A stretch of DNA of 32,905 nucleotides from Desulfotruncus alcoholivorax DSM 16058 (GTDB taxonomy: Bacteria; Bacillota; Desulfotomaculia; Desulfotomaculales; Desulfallaceae): contig NZ_AUMW01000036.1 of NCBI RefSeq assembly GCF_000430885.1, forward strand, positions 1 through 32,905, in the 5' to 3' direction. Below, piece by piece: positions 8,376 through 17,010 of the stretch. A program made the position numbers and the translations under genes. The notes under the pieces were generated by a model. The model made no database searches, was not told the DNA's origin, and saw only the letters and a program-made list of their open reading frames with translations. How positions within the stretch are numbered: position 1 is the stretch's first letter; the number at the start of each line of letters is the position of its first letter.

Positions 8376-9319
8376 CAGCTCAAATAAAAGACGCAGCCAA
8401 AAAATTATTGGAAGACAAAAAGGTTGACCTGGTAGTTGGCTTTGCCGAAGGCAGCCTGCCACTGCGGGGCACTCCTCTTTTTGCCCGCACTCCCGAAGAA
8501 GCGGAAAAACTGACCTGGAGCAGGGGTTGTGAAAACAACCTGGCCAATTACCTGCGCAAGCGGGAAGGTAAAGTAGCGGTAGTAGCCAAGGGATGCGACG
8601 CCCGTTCCATCGTCGCCTTGGTCAAGGAAAACCAGATCAATCGCGATAACCTGTATATTATCGGCGTACCCTGCACCGGCATGATCGACCGCAAAAAAGT
8701 TGAAAAACTGCTGGAAGGCAGAGAAGTATTGGCCATTGAAGACATCGGCGATGCAGTTGTACTGAAAGGCAAGGACTTCAGCGAAACCGTAGCCCTGGCT
8801 GACCTGATGCATAATTCCTGCCTGGACTGCCGTTACGGCAACCCGGTGCTTTATGATGAGCTGGTTGGTGAGCTGCTCCCCGAAAAAGGTGAGGACGACT
8901 TCGCTGAAATTAAGGCATTTGAAGCCAAGACAACGGCGGAACGACGCGCGTATTTGGCGCAAGAATTCAGTAAGTGTATCAGGTGTTATGCCTGCCGTAA
9001 TGCATGCCCGGTTTGTTATTGCACGGAATGTTTCGTAGACTGCACCACTCCCGAATGGATCGGCAAGAGTGCGGCAGATGTCCAGGATAATATTTTATTC
9101 CAGGCAGTTAGGGTATTCCACAGCGCCGGCCGCTGTGCCGATTGCGGAGCTTGTGAAAGGGCTTGCCCCATGGGCATTAACTTGCGTCTGTTAACCCGTA
9201 AACTGGTCAAAGACGTTAAAGAACTGTTTAACGCCGAAGCCGGGGTTAACCTTGACGACAAAGCAGCCCTTGCTTCGTTCACAGCTGATGACCCAGAACC
9301 TTTCTTGGTGAAGGAATGA
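8363..9319 (+). CDS. FlxC-like FrhB/ferredoxin fusion subunit
   Basis: 318 residues. The first ~180 resemble the FrhB/FdhB-type coenzyme F420 hydrogenase beta family (KGCDARSI near residue 75, VPCTGMIDRKK near residue 103). A ferredoxin-like C-terminus follows: Cys205, 208, 211 and 215 with further Cys in PVCYCTEC, then Cys258, 261, 264 and 268. Such proteins relay electrons inside Flx-Hdr complexes. It follows MvhD with overlapping ends. Earlier in-frame GTG (8354) and TTG (8357) starts exist, but the ATG at 8363 has a GGGG site about 8 bases upstream, so the exact start is uncertain. The role as FlxC is inferred from order (mvhD-this-FlxB-FlxA) and domains; no experimentally named orthologue can be assigned from sequence alone. 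Confidence 0.8.
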   Translation: MQKLAAQIKDAAKKLLEDKKVDLVVGFAEGSLPLRGTPLFARTPEEAEKLTWSRGCENNLANYLRKREGKVAVVAKGCDARSIVALVKENQINRDNLYIIGVPCTGMIDRKKVEKLLEGREVLAIEDIGDAVVLKGKDFSETVALADLMHNSCLDCRYGNPVLYDELVGELLPEKGEDDFAEIKAFEAKTTAERRAYLAQEFSKCIRCYACRNACPVCYCTECFVDCTTPEWIGKSAADVQDNILFQAVRVFHSAGRCADCGACERACPMGINLRLLTRKLVKDVKELFNAEAGVNLDDKAALASFTADDPEPFLVKE

Positions 9320-9329
9320 GGTGAAACTG

Positions 9330-10349
9330 ATGATAGTAAGCAAAAAGGATCTACCCAACTTCCTGGACAAACTGATCAGCGAATATCAAGTTTTTGCACC
9401 TGTAAGGAAGGACACCTTTACAGTGTTCAAACAAATCTGCTCTGGCAAGGATGCAGTTTTGGCCGCAGGTAATACCAAGTTACCGGTTAAAGAATTGTTT
9501 TTCCCGCAGTCGGAAAAACTTTACAGCTACAGCGTGACTGAAGCGGGAGCCAAGCTGGAAGCCACTCTCGACGATCAGCAAAAGATAGTTTTTGGCGTCC
9601 GTCCCTGTGATGCCAAGAGCCTTGTTTTGCTGGACCATGTTTTCAACAACGATAAGTACCAGGACCCATATTACCTTACCCGGCGCGAAAACACTATTCT
9701 GGTCGGTATAGGCTGCAACAGCCCGGCCAGCACCTGTTTCTGCACTTCGGTCAATGGCGGGCCCTTTGACACCAATGGGCTGGATATACTGCTGGTGGAT
9801 ACCGGTGATGCCTACGTGGTAGAGGTGGTATCTGACAAAGGTAAGGCACTTGCTGAAAAAGCCGGTTTTGCCGCCGCCTCGGACGCGGACCAAGCTGCTG
9901 CCGCCAAGGCCAAGGAAGATGCCGTGGTTACCTGCCAGGTTAACCTTGACGGTTTGAAAGCCAAGTTGGACGTTAATTTCTATGATCCCATTTGGGACAA
10001 AATCCACGAAAAATGTTTGGGCTGTGGTGCCTGCACCTATTTGTGCCCAACCTGCCACTGTTTCGATATAGTGGACGACGCCGTGGATTGCAACGGTTGT
10101 CGTGTACGCAACTGGGATTCATGCGCTTTCCCGCTCTTTACGCTGCACGGTTCCGGTCACAACCCGCGCACCAGCAATAAAGAGCGCTACCGCAACAGAA
10201 TCATGCACAAGTTTAAATATTTCGTTGACAACAATAACGAAATAGCCTGCGTTGGTTGCGGCAGGTGCATTAAAAACTGCCCCGTTAATATGGACATCCG
10301 GGTGGTACTGGAGGATGTGCGGGGTTCGGAAGCGAGGTTGGATAGTTGA
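9330..10349 (+). CDS. FlxB-like 4Fe-4S dicluster subunit (sulfhydrogenase beta/AsrA family)
   Basis: 339 residues. The C-terminal third carries two cluster motifs: Cys229, 232, 235 and 239 (CLGCGACTYLC), and Cys307, 310, 313 and 317 (CVGCGRCIKNC). The CNGCRVRNWDSC stretch between them is typical of the HydB/AsrA/FlxB family. With the FlxA-like protein it would take electrons from NAD(P)H and pass them to MvhD. I prefer the ATG at 9330, 5 bases after GAGGTGA; a GTG at 9321 is also in frame. AsrA (sulfite reductase) is the main alternative, but no AsrC follows, and the Hdr neighbours favour FlxB. Confidence 0.83.
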   Translation: MIVSKKDLPNFLDKLISEYQVFAPVRKDTFTVFKQICSGKDAVLAAGNTKLPVKELFFPQSEKLYSYSVTEAGAKLEATLDDQQKIVFGVRPCDAKSLVLLDHVFNNDKYQDPYYLTRRENTILVGIGCNSPASTCFCTSVNGGPFDTNGLDILLVDTGDAYVVEVVSDKGKALAEKAGFAAASDADQAAAAKAKEDAVVTCQVNLDGLKAKLDVNFYDPIWDKIHEKCLGCGACTYLCPTCHCFDIVDDAVDCNGCRVRNWDSCAFPLFTLHGSGHNPRTSNKERYRNRIMHKFKYFVDNNNEIACVGCGRCIKNCPVNMDIRVVLEDVRGSEARLDS

Positions 10350-11188
10350 TGAAAAATCCATATCTACCGCTGCCAATGAAGTTGGTCAAAAACTTTACTG
10401 AAACAGAAGATAAGCTTATCCACACCTTTACCCTGCAGTTCCTGAGCGAAGAAGACGAAAAGAGTTTTCCTTACATGCCGGGCCAATTTGCTGAAGTATG
10501 CGTATTCGGTAAAGGGGAAGCCCCTTTCGGCATTGCTTCTTCACCGAATGAACCCGGGTTCCTCAAATTCTCGGTGGCCAAGGTGGGAGTTGTATCAACC
10601 GCCCTGCACATGATGGAAGAGGGAAGCACCGTGGGTGTGCGCGGACCGCTGGGTAACTACTATCCCGTGGAAGAGCTCAAAGGTAAAAACCTGGTCATAA
10701 TTGGCGGCGGTTTTGCCTTCACCACATTGCGCTCTCTGGCTACGTACATGATGGACCCTGTCCGCCGTGGCGATTACGGCAACCTGACGGTTATCTACGG
10801 AGCCAGAAACCCCGGCCTGTTGCTTTACAAAGAAGAGCTGGCCGCTTGGGAACAGAACCCGGACATCAACTTGATCACCACCATAGACCGTGCCGTGGAT
10901 GGCTGGAACGGCAGGGTAGGTTTTATTCCTGCCGTTACCGAAGAAGTGGCGCCAAGTTCAGAAAACTCCTACGCCATTATCTGCGGACCGCCGGTGATGA
11001 TCAAGTTCACCATGCCCGTACTGGAAAAATTGGGTTTCCCGCCGGAAAGAATCATTATGTCGCTGGAGAACCGCATGAAGTGCGGTATAGGCATGTGCGG
11101 CAGGTGCAATGTGGGCGGCAAATACGTGTGCAAAGACGGTCCTGTTTTTACAAGAGCACAACTAAATGAATTGCCCAATGAATATTAA
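10349..11188 (+). CDS. FlxA-like FAD/NAD(P)H-binding oxidoreductase subunit
   Basis: 279 residues of the ferredoxin-NADP reductase-like family (sulfhydrogenase gamma, AsrB, FlxA, dihydroorotate dehydrogenase K-like). The FAD-binding barrel includes MPGQFAEV and PFGIASSP. The nucleotide-binding half begins with IIGGGFAFTTLRSL near residue 117. A C-terminal [2Fe-2S] motif has Cys245, 250, 253 and 261. It should oxidize NADH or NADPH and feed FlxB. Start and stop overlap the previous gene as TGATG, indicating translational coupling. The gene order here (mvhD/flxD, C, B, A) is the reverse of the flxABCD order reported in Desulfovibrio-type clusters. Confidence 0.88.
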   Translation: MKNPYLPLPMKLVKNFTETEDKLIHTFTLQFLSEEDEKSFPYMPGQFAEVCVFGKGEAPFGIASSPNEPGFLKFSVAKVGVVSTALHMMEEGSTVGVRGPLGNYYPVEELKGKNLVIIGGGFAFTTLRSLATYMMDPVRRGDYGNLTVIYGARNPGLLLYKEELAAWEQNPDINLITTIDRAVDGWNGRVGFIPAVTEEVAPSSENSYAIICGPPVMIKFTMPVLEKLGFPPERIIMSLENRMKCGIGMCGRCNVGGKYVCKDGPVFTRAQLNELPNEY

Positions 11189-11200
11189 TTAAATATAAAC

Positions 11201-11224
11201 TTAGCGCCTCTTATGAGGCGCTAA
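11201..11224 (+). other. Intra-operon hairpin between flxA-like and hdrD-like genes
   Basis: A perfect 10-bp stem (11201-11210 with 11215-11224) has a TTAT loop. Only scattered T's follow, so termination would be weak. It may be a partial terminator, or an mRNA processing or stability element dividing the Flx genes from the HdrD/HdrA2/Met part. Confidence 0.6.
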
Positions 11225-11271
11225 GCAAATTCTCCGTTTTGTATGCCAAGACTCGGAGGGAGGCTATATAC

Positions 11272-12501
11272 ATGGAAGCTATTAAAGCTGCCGATCTTAA
11301 CCCCAAATTCAGGGACGAAGTTGCCGGCTTACTGAATAATTATGATTTCACCAATTGTTTGGCCTGTGGTATGTGTACAGCCGGATGTCCCTATTCTGAC
11401 ATTCATGAAAACCAGGATCCACGCAAATTCCTGCGTAAAATCCTTCTGGGCATGAAAGATGAAGTATATGCAGACCCGTATATCTGGTACTGCACCATGT
11501 GCGAGCGCTGCACCATCGAATGCCCCATGAACGTCAACATCGCCGCTCTGGTACGCAGTTTGCGCGGTACCTGGGACAAGGATAAAATCCCCGGTTACCT
11601 GCAAACCATTGCCAGGGAGCACATTGAATCCGGCAACCAGATGAATGTCAGCCAGGAAGATTATGAAGAAACCCTTGATTGGATTCAGGACGAACTGAGG
11701 GAAGAACTGGGCGACCCCAATTACGAAATACCGCTGAACAAGAAGGGCGCCAAGTATTTTTACGGCTTTAACGCCCGGGATATCAAGTACTACCCCAACG
11801 AACTACAAACCACTTTAAAACTGTTCTACGTTGCAGGTATTGATTACACCATCAGCACCAAGCGTTGGGACGCTACAAACATTGCCCTGTTTACCGGTCA
11901 AACTGATGACTTCTTGGCTATTTCCATGCCGCTGTGGCAGGAAGTTGCCGATCTGGAATGTGAAGAGCTAATCGTTACAGAATGTGGCCACGCTTTCCGC
12001 TCTATGAGGTGGGGTTACCGCACTTATTGGAAAGGCAAGCAGTACCCCATTCGCCACATCCTTGAGCTGCTCAATGAACTGGTTAAAGAAGGCAAAATCA
12101 AGCTTGACCCGGATGCCATTACTGAAGTGGTTACTTATCACGACCCCTGCAACACCGCTCGTAAGGAAGGGGTATATGAAGCACCGCGTGAACTTATCAG
12201 AAGCTTTTGTAAAAATTTTGTAGATATGAACCCCAACGGCAAGATGAACTACTGCTGCGGCGCCGGCGGCGGCGGTATGGCCATGCCTGAATTTAATGAA
12301 ATTCGTAAGGCCAAGGGTAAGCGCAAAGTGGACCAGGTGGTGGCCACCGGTGCGGAAATTGTCATCGTGCCCTGCCATAACTGCATGGACCAGTTTAACG
12401 ACCTGAACAAGTGGTACCCGGAAAAAGCTAAATCCCCGAACGTACACATGTGCTCTTTAATGGAACGAGCGCTGATCATGCCGGAAAAAAAAGAAGAATA
12501 A
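11272..12501 (+). CDS. HdrD/TmcB-like protein: HdrC ferredoxin domain fused to CCG (HdrB) domain
   Basis: 409 residues. The N-terminal HdrC-like domain has two [4Fe-4S] motifs: Cys29, 32, 35 and 39, and Cys74, 77, 80 and 84. The C-terminal half carries one complete CCG motif, Cys293-X34-Cys328-Cys329-X38-Cys368-X2-Cys371, the ligand set of the non-cubane clusters that reduce disulfides in HdrB. A second copy is only vestigial (TECGHAF near residue 239). It therefore looks like a one-polypeptide HdrCB with a single CCG site, like HdrD, DsrK or TmcB proteins. There is no membrane segment. The ATG at 11272 follows GGAGGGAGG by about 8 bases; an upstream in-frame start at 11239 is less likely. 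It lies between the Flx genes and hdrA2, so it probably docks on one of the HdrA proteins. The substrate is unknown. Confidence 0.87.
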   Translation: MEAIKAADLNPKFRDEVAGLLNNYDFTNCLACGMCTAGCPYSDIHENQDPRKFLRKILLGMKDEVYADPYIWYCTMCERCTIECPMNVNIAALVRSLRGTWDKDKIPGYLQTIAREHIESGNQMNVSQEDYEETLDWIQDELREELGDPNYEIPLNKKGAKYFYGFNARDIKYYPNELQTTLKLFYVAGIDYTISTKRWDATNIALFTGQTDDFLAISMPLWQEVADLECEELIVTECGHAFRSMRWGYRTYWKGKQYPIRHILELLNELVKEGKIKLDPDAITEVVTYHDPCNTARKEGVYEAPRELIRSFCKNFVDMNPNGKMNYCCGAGGGGMAMPEFNEIRKAKGKRKVDQVVATGAEIVIVPCHNCMDQFNDLNKWYPEKAKSPNVHMCSLMERALIMPEKKEE

Positions 12502-12566
12502 ATAATCCGGTATAAACAATTTTAAATATTTTTTTATATTTTTATGTTTGGATGGACTCTAAACCT

Positions 12567-12589
12567 AGAGGACGGGTGTGATGTCATGA
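12567..12589 (+). promoter_or_regulatory. Shine-Dalgarno plus mini-ORF (MS-stop) overlapping the hdrA2 start
   Basis: AGAGGA (12567-12572) lies 8 bases before ATG 12581, which reads ATG TCA TGA. Its TGA overlaps the hdrA2 ATG (12586) as ATGA. The preceding GAGGACGGGTGTGATG is nearly the same as the sequence before hdrA1 (GAGGACGGATGTGATG), although the two mini-peptides and protein N-termini differ. This suggests a preserved reinitiation device. Confidence 0.55.
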
Positions 12590-15500
12590 ATAAAGATAAA
12601 ATAGGAGCAGTAATGGTAGTAGGTGCCGGTATTTCCGGCATCCAGGCATCACTTGACCTTGCAGAGTCCGGCTACTATGTATATCTCGTGGAGCAATCAC
12701 CGGCCATCGGGGGCACAATGCCCAGGCTGGACAAAACTTTCCCCACCAACGATTGTTCCATGTGTATTCTGTCTCCCAAGCTTGTAGAGTGCGGAAGACA
12801 CCTGAACATAGAAAAGCATATGCTTACCGACATCGTGGACGTTCAAGGTGAGCCGGGTAATTTCAAGGTAAAGCTGCGTAAACAAGCTAGGTATATTGAT
12901 TTAGAAAAATGCACCGGCTGCGGCGAGTGTGCCGGAGCCTGTCCTGTTGAGGTACCCAGTGAATTCGATGCGGACCTGGGCAAAAGAAAGGCTATTTATA
13001 AAATGTACGCCCAGGCCATGCCCGCTGCATACGCCATTGAGAAAAAAGGGACCTCGCCCTGTAAGGCTGCCTGCCCTGCGGGGGTCAACGCACAGGGCTA
13101 TGTGCAGCTTGTCAAACAAGGCAAATTTATTGAGTCCTGGCAGCTAATCTACAAAGACAACCCACTGCCGGCAATTTGCGGCAGAGTATGCACTCACCCT
13201 TGTGAATCGGAATGTCACCGCAAAAGTGTTGACAAGCCGGTCAGTATCAGAGAATTAAAACGCGTTGCGGCCGACGTGGCTTATCGGGATCTCGATGCTC
13301 TCCCTCTGCCAGAATCAGCCCCTGCCAATGGAATTAAGGTTGCTATCATTGGCTCAGGCCCTGCAGGCTTGTCAGCTGCTTACCAACTGGCCAAGCAGGG
13401 TTATTCCGTTACTATTTTTGAAGCTTTACCGGTTGCCGGCGGCATGCTGCGGGTGGGCATACCCGAATACCGCCTGCCCAAACAAATTGTTGACCTGGAA
13501 ATAGGCTTACTTGAAAAAATGGGCGTGGAAATCAAGCTAAATTCTCCGCTTGGTCCCGAGTTAACGATTAACGACCTTTTGGGCCAGGGGTACAAAGCTG
13601 TGTTTCTCGCCATTGGTGCGCATAAAGCAGCGTCACTTAACATACCGGGTGAAGATCTGGCAGGTGTAATCCCGGGCGTTGATTTTCTGCGCCAGGTCAG
13701 CCTGGGCGAAAAAGTCACCCTGGGTAAGCGCGTTGCCGTGATCGGCGGCGGCAACACGGCTATGGACACTGCCCGTACAGCTCTGCGCACGGGCGCGGAA
13801 GAGGTAACCATTGTTTACCGCCGGTCTGAAGCTGAAATTACTGCCGCCGAGGAAGAAATACTGGAGGCTAAAGAAGAAGGCATTATCTTTAAGATGATGA
13901 CCAGCCCCGTGGCTCTGCATGGCGTAGATGGCAGGGTCTGCAAACTGGAGTGCATTTGCAACGAGCTGGGAGAGCCTGACGAAAGCGGCCGCCGCCGACC
14001 GGTACCCGTGGCCGGCAGCGAATTTGCCATTGACGTGGACAACGTGATCATAGCCATCGGTCAGGTGCCGGAAGTTTCCGGTCTGAACGGAGCTGTTGAA
14101 TTATCCAAACGTAACACTATCGTAGTCAACAAAGACACCCTGGCCACCAATATTGCCGGCGTATTTGCCGCAGGCGACGTGGTTACCGGGCCTGCTACGG
14201 TGGTTGACGCCATCGGCGCTGGTAAAAAAGCCGCATATTCCATTGACCGCTACTTGAGAGGCGATCAAGCTACAGTGGAATATAACAGACCTGCCAGTGA
14301 CAGTATTGTTGATTTTCCCAAGCACGCCCCGGCGGTTATGGTTGCCAACGAAAGGGCGCACGGCAGCTTTGTGGATCCGGAACAGCGGATCAAAACTTTT
14401 GAAGAAGTCTCTCTCGGTCTAAGCGAGGAAGAAGCGCGCCGGGAAGCCGGGCGCTGTCTGAATTGCTCCGTTTGCTCCGAATGTGGCGAATGCGTCAAGG
14501 CCTGCTTACGTGAAGCTGTTAACCATAACATGCAGGATGAAGAAGTGGAAATTGAGGTCGGTTCCATTATTCTCAGTTCCGGGGCTGAACTATGCGACCC
14601 CTCCGACCTGTTCTATTTTGGTTATAAAAAATACCCAAACGTCGTTACCAGTATTGAGTTTGAACGTATATTAAGCGCCTCAGGACCGTATGCCGGCCAC
14701 TTGGTCAGGCCTTATGACGAAAAAGAACCGCTTAAAATTGCCTGGATCCAGTGTGTTGGTTCCAGGAACGCCAGAATCAAGCATAATTACTGTTCTTCGG
14801 TATGCTGCATGTACGCCATCAAGGAAGCTGTTATCGCCAAGGAGCACAGTCATGCCGAGCTGGACACCACCATCTTTATGATGGATATGCGTTCATACGG
14901 AAAAGATTTTGAAAAATACTATGACCGGGCCAGAAATGAGCACGGTGTTAAGTTCGTGCGCTCACGCATCTATGAAGTGACGGAATCCCAGGACGAAAGC
15001 AGGAACCTGATTATTCGTTACGCCAATGAGGACGGTTCCATCAGCACCGAAGAATTCGACCTGGTTGTCCTGTCTGTAGGCTTCCAGGCTTCCAAGAAAG
15101 CTATGGATGTTGCCGGTAAGCTGGACCTGCAGCTTAACAAGTTCGGCTTTGCCGAGCTGGCGCCATTATCAGGCGTGGGGACCAGCCAGCCAGGTATTTA
15201 TGCCGCGGGAACGTTTGCAGGTCCCAAGGATATACCGGAAACAGTAATGCAGGCCAGCGCTGCGGCATCGGCGGCCGGGAGTTTGCTCGGAGAAGTGCGC
15301 GGCACACTGGTTAAAGAAAGAGTATTCCCGCCGGAACGCGACGTAGCGGGCGAAGAACCCAGGATCGGCGTATTTGTCTGCAATTGCGGCATTAACATCG
15401 GCGGCGTGGTTAAAGTACCCGAGGTTGTGGAAATGGCCAAACAGCTGCCCAACGTGGTATACGCCGGCGAATACCTGTATGTATGCTCTCAGGACAGCCA

Positions 15501-17010
15501 GGCGAACATGAAAGATATTATTAATGAGCATAACCTCAACCGGGTGGTGGTTGCTTCCTGCAGCCCCAGGACCCACAAGCCGCTGTTCCAGGAAACATTA
15601 AAGGAAGCCGGCTTGAACAGGTACCTGTTTGAAATGGCCAATATTCGCGACCAGTGTTCCTGGGTGCATATGCACGAGCCGGAGAAAGCCACCGCCAAAG
15701 CCAAAGACCTGGTTAAGATGATTGTTGCCAAGTCTGCACTGCTGCAGCAGATTCACCAGGGCTCTGTTGGTGTAACCAAATCCGCGCTGGTCATTGGCGG
15801 CGGTGTTACCGGTATGACCAATGCCCTGAGTCTGGCCGGGCAGGGCTATGAAGTGCACCTGGTTGAAAAATCGGCAGAGCTTGGCGGAATAGCCAGAAGA
15901 ATAAGAAAAGGCTTTAAAGGCGAAGATATCCAGTCCTTTGTCACCCAGCTGGTTAACCAAGTAACTGATAACCCGCTGATCAATATTTATACCTCCGCAG
16001 AAATCAAAGACGTTACCGGTTATGTCGGCAATTTTAACACCGAACTAACCGACGGCCGGACCATCAAGCACGGTGTAACCATTATAGCTGTAGGCGGTCA
16101 GGAATACCGGCCCACCGAGTACCTTTACGGCGAAAGCGATAAGGTAATGACCCACCTGGAACTTGAGGAGGCAATTACCCAAGGCAAGGTCAAGGATGCC
16201 CGTAATGTTGTGCTGGTTAACTGCGTTGGCTCCCGCGAGCCTGAAAGACCTTATTGCAGCAGGGTATGCTGCTCCAAGTCAATCAGCCTTGGCTTGAAAA
16301 TCAAAGAGAGCAACCCGAACGCCAACGTTTTCATCCTTTACCGTGACATTAGGACTTATGGCTTCCTGGAAGAACTATACGAAGAGGCCAGGTCCAAGGG
16401 CGTAATTTTTGTACGTTACAGCACCGAGAACAAGCCGGTGGTCGAAAAGGACGGCGATGCAATTAAAGTTACCGTAACCGACCACGTGCTCGGCCGGCCT
16501 ATTGAAATAGAAGCTGATATTGTCGGACTTGCTGCGGCAATACTTCCGCCCAAGGACAATACCAAACTAAACAGGCTGTTTAAAGTGCCTCTTAATGCAG
16601 ATGGTTTCTTCCTTGAGGCTCACATGAAGCTGCGCCCGGTTGATTCCGCCTCAGAAGGCGTGTTTATGGCTGGGATAGCGCACGGGCCCAAAAACATGGA
16701 AGAAAACATTGCCCAGGCCAAGGCTGCGGCTGGCCGCGCGGCAACCATTCTAAGCAAGGACACCCTGGAGTCACACGGAGTAGTAGCGGTTGTTCAGCCT
16801 GACAAGTGCGCCGCATGTCTAACTTGCGTAAGACTGTGCCCCTTCAGTGCACCGCGTGTTGTTAATTATGCGGCGGAAATTCAATCCGTCCTGTGTCAGG
16901 GATGCGGAACATGTGCCGGTGAATGCCCCAATAAAGCCATCACCCTGCAGGGATATAACGATCGCATGTATATCAAGATGGTAGACGGTTTATTTAAGGA
17001 GGTGCGTTAG
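12586..17010 (+). CDS. hdrA: HdrA2: tandem HdrA with an inserted NfnB/GltD-like NAD(P)H flavoprotein domain
   Basis: 1474 residues, about 466 longer than its paralogue HdrA1. Residues 1-150 are HdrA ([33 protein letters not shown]). From about residue 152 to 626 a complete NfnB/GltD-type module interrupts the HdrA iron-sulfur region. It has an N-terminal Cys cluster (SPCKAACPAG, CGRVCTHPCESEC), FAD motif IIGSGPAGLS near residue 256, nucleotide motif VIGGGNTAMD near residue 387 with YRRS nearby, and AAGDVVTGPATVVDAIGAG. HdrA sequence then resumes (CSECGECVKAC, Cys630-640). The second HdrA half starts near residue 1066 (VIGGGVTGMT), and a 2[4Fe-4S] domain runs from about Cys1408 to 1460. Up to three flavins and several Fe-S clusters are expected. 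The insert would let NAD(P)H deliver electrons inside the HdrA chain. It sits between an HdrD-like gene and Sec-MvhD2/metVF. Confidence 0.93.
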   Translation: MNKDKIGAVMVVGAGISGIQASLDLAESGYYVYLVEQSPAIGGTMPRLDKTFPTNDCSMCILSPKLVECGRHLNIEKHMLTDIVDVQGEPGNFKVKLRKQARYIDLEKCTGCGECAGACPVEVPSEFDADLGKRKAIYKMYAQAMPAAYAIEKKGTSPCKAACPAGVNAQGYVQLVKQGKFIESWQLIYKDNPLPAICGRVCTHPCESECHRKSVDKPVSIRELKRVAADVAYRDLDALPLPESAPANGIKVAIIGSGPAGLSAAYQLAKQGYSVTIFEALPVAGGMLRVGIPEYRLPKQIVDLEIGLLEKMGVEIKLNSPLGPELTINDLLGQGYKAVFLAIGAHKAASLNIPGEDLAGVIPGVDFLRQVSLGEKVTLGKRVAVIGGGNTAMDTARTALRTGAEEVTIVYRRSEAEITAAEEEILEAKEEGIIFKMMTSPVALHGVDGRVCKLECICNELGEPDESGRRRPVPVAGSEFAIDVDNVIIAIGQVPEVSGLNGAVELSKRNTIVVNKDTLATNIAGVFAAGDVVTGPATVVDAIGAGKKAAYSIDRYLRGDQATVEYNRPASDSIVDFPKHAPAVMVANERAHGSFVDPEQRIKTFEEVSLGLSEEEARREAGRCLNCSVCSECGECVKACLREAVNHNMQDEEVEIEVGSIILSSGAELCDPSDLFYFGYKKYPNVVTSIEFERILSASGPYAGHLVRPYDEKEPLKIAWIQCVGSRNARIKHNYCSSVCCMYAIKEAVIAKEHSHAELDTTIFMMDMRSYGKDFEKYYDRARNEHGVKFVRSRIYEVTESQDESRNLIIRYANEDGSISTEEFDLVVLSVGFQASKKAMDVAGKLDLQLNKFGFAELAPLSGVGTSQPGIYAAGTFAGPKDIPETVMQASAAASAAGSLLGEVRGTLVKERVFPPERDVAGEEPRIGVFVCNCGINIGGVVKVPEVVEMAKQLPNVVYAGEYLYVCSQDSQANMKDIINEHNLNRVVVASCSPRTHKPLFQETLKEAGLNRYLFEMANIRDQCSWVHMHEPEKATAKAKDLVKMIVAKSALLQQIHQGSVGVTKSALVIGGGVTGMTNALSLAGQGYEVHLVEKSAELGGIARRIRKGFKGEDIQSFVTQLVNQVTDNPLINIYTSAEIKDVTGYVGNFNTELTDGRTIKHGVTIIAVGGQEYRPTEYLYGESDKVMTHLELEEAITQGKVKDARNVVLVNCVGSREPERPYCSRVCCSKSISLGLKIKESNPNANVFILYRDIRTYGFLEELYEEARSKGVIFVRYSTENKPVVEKDGDAIKVTVTDHVLGRPIEIEADIVGLAAAILPPKDNTKLNRLFKVPLNADGFFLEAHMKLRPVDSASEGVFMAGIAHGPKNMEENIAQAKAAAGRAATILSKDTLESHGVVAVVQPDKCAACLTCVRLCPFSAPRVVNYAAEIQSVLCQGCGTCAGECPNKAITLQGYNDRMYIKMVDGLFKEVR

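Noticed and set aside
4889-17010. hdrA1 and hdrA2 as an assembly duplication
   Set aside because: The two genes are diverged throughout, differ by a ~475-residue insert and have different neighbours, so they are true paralogues.
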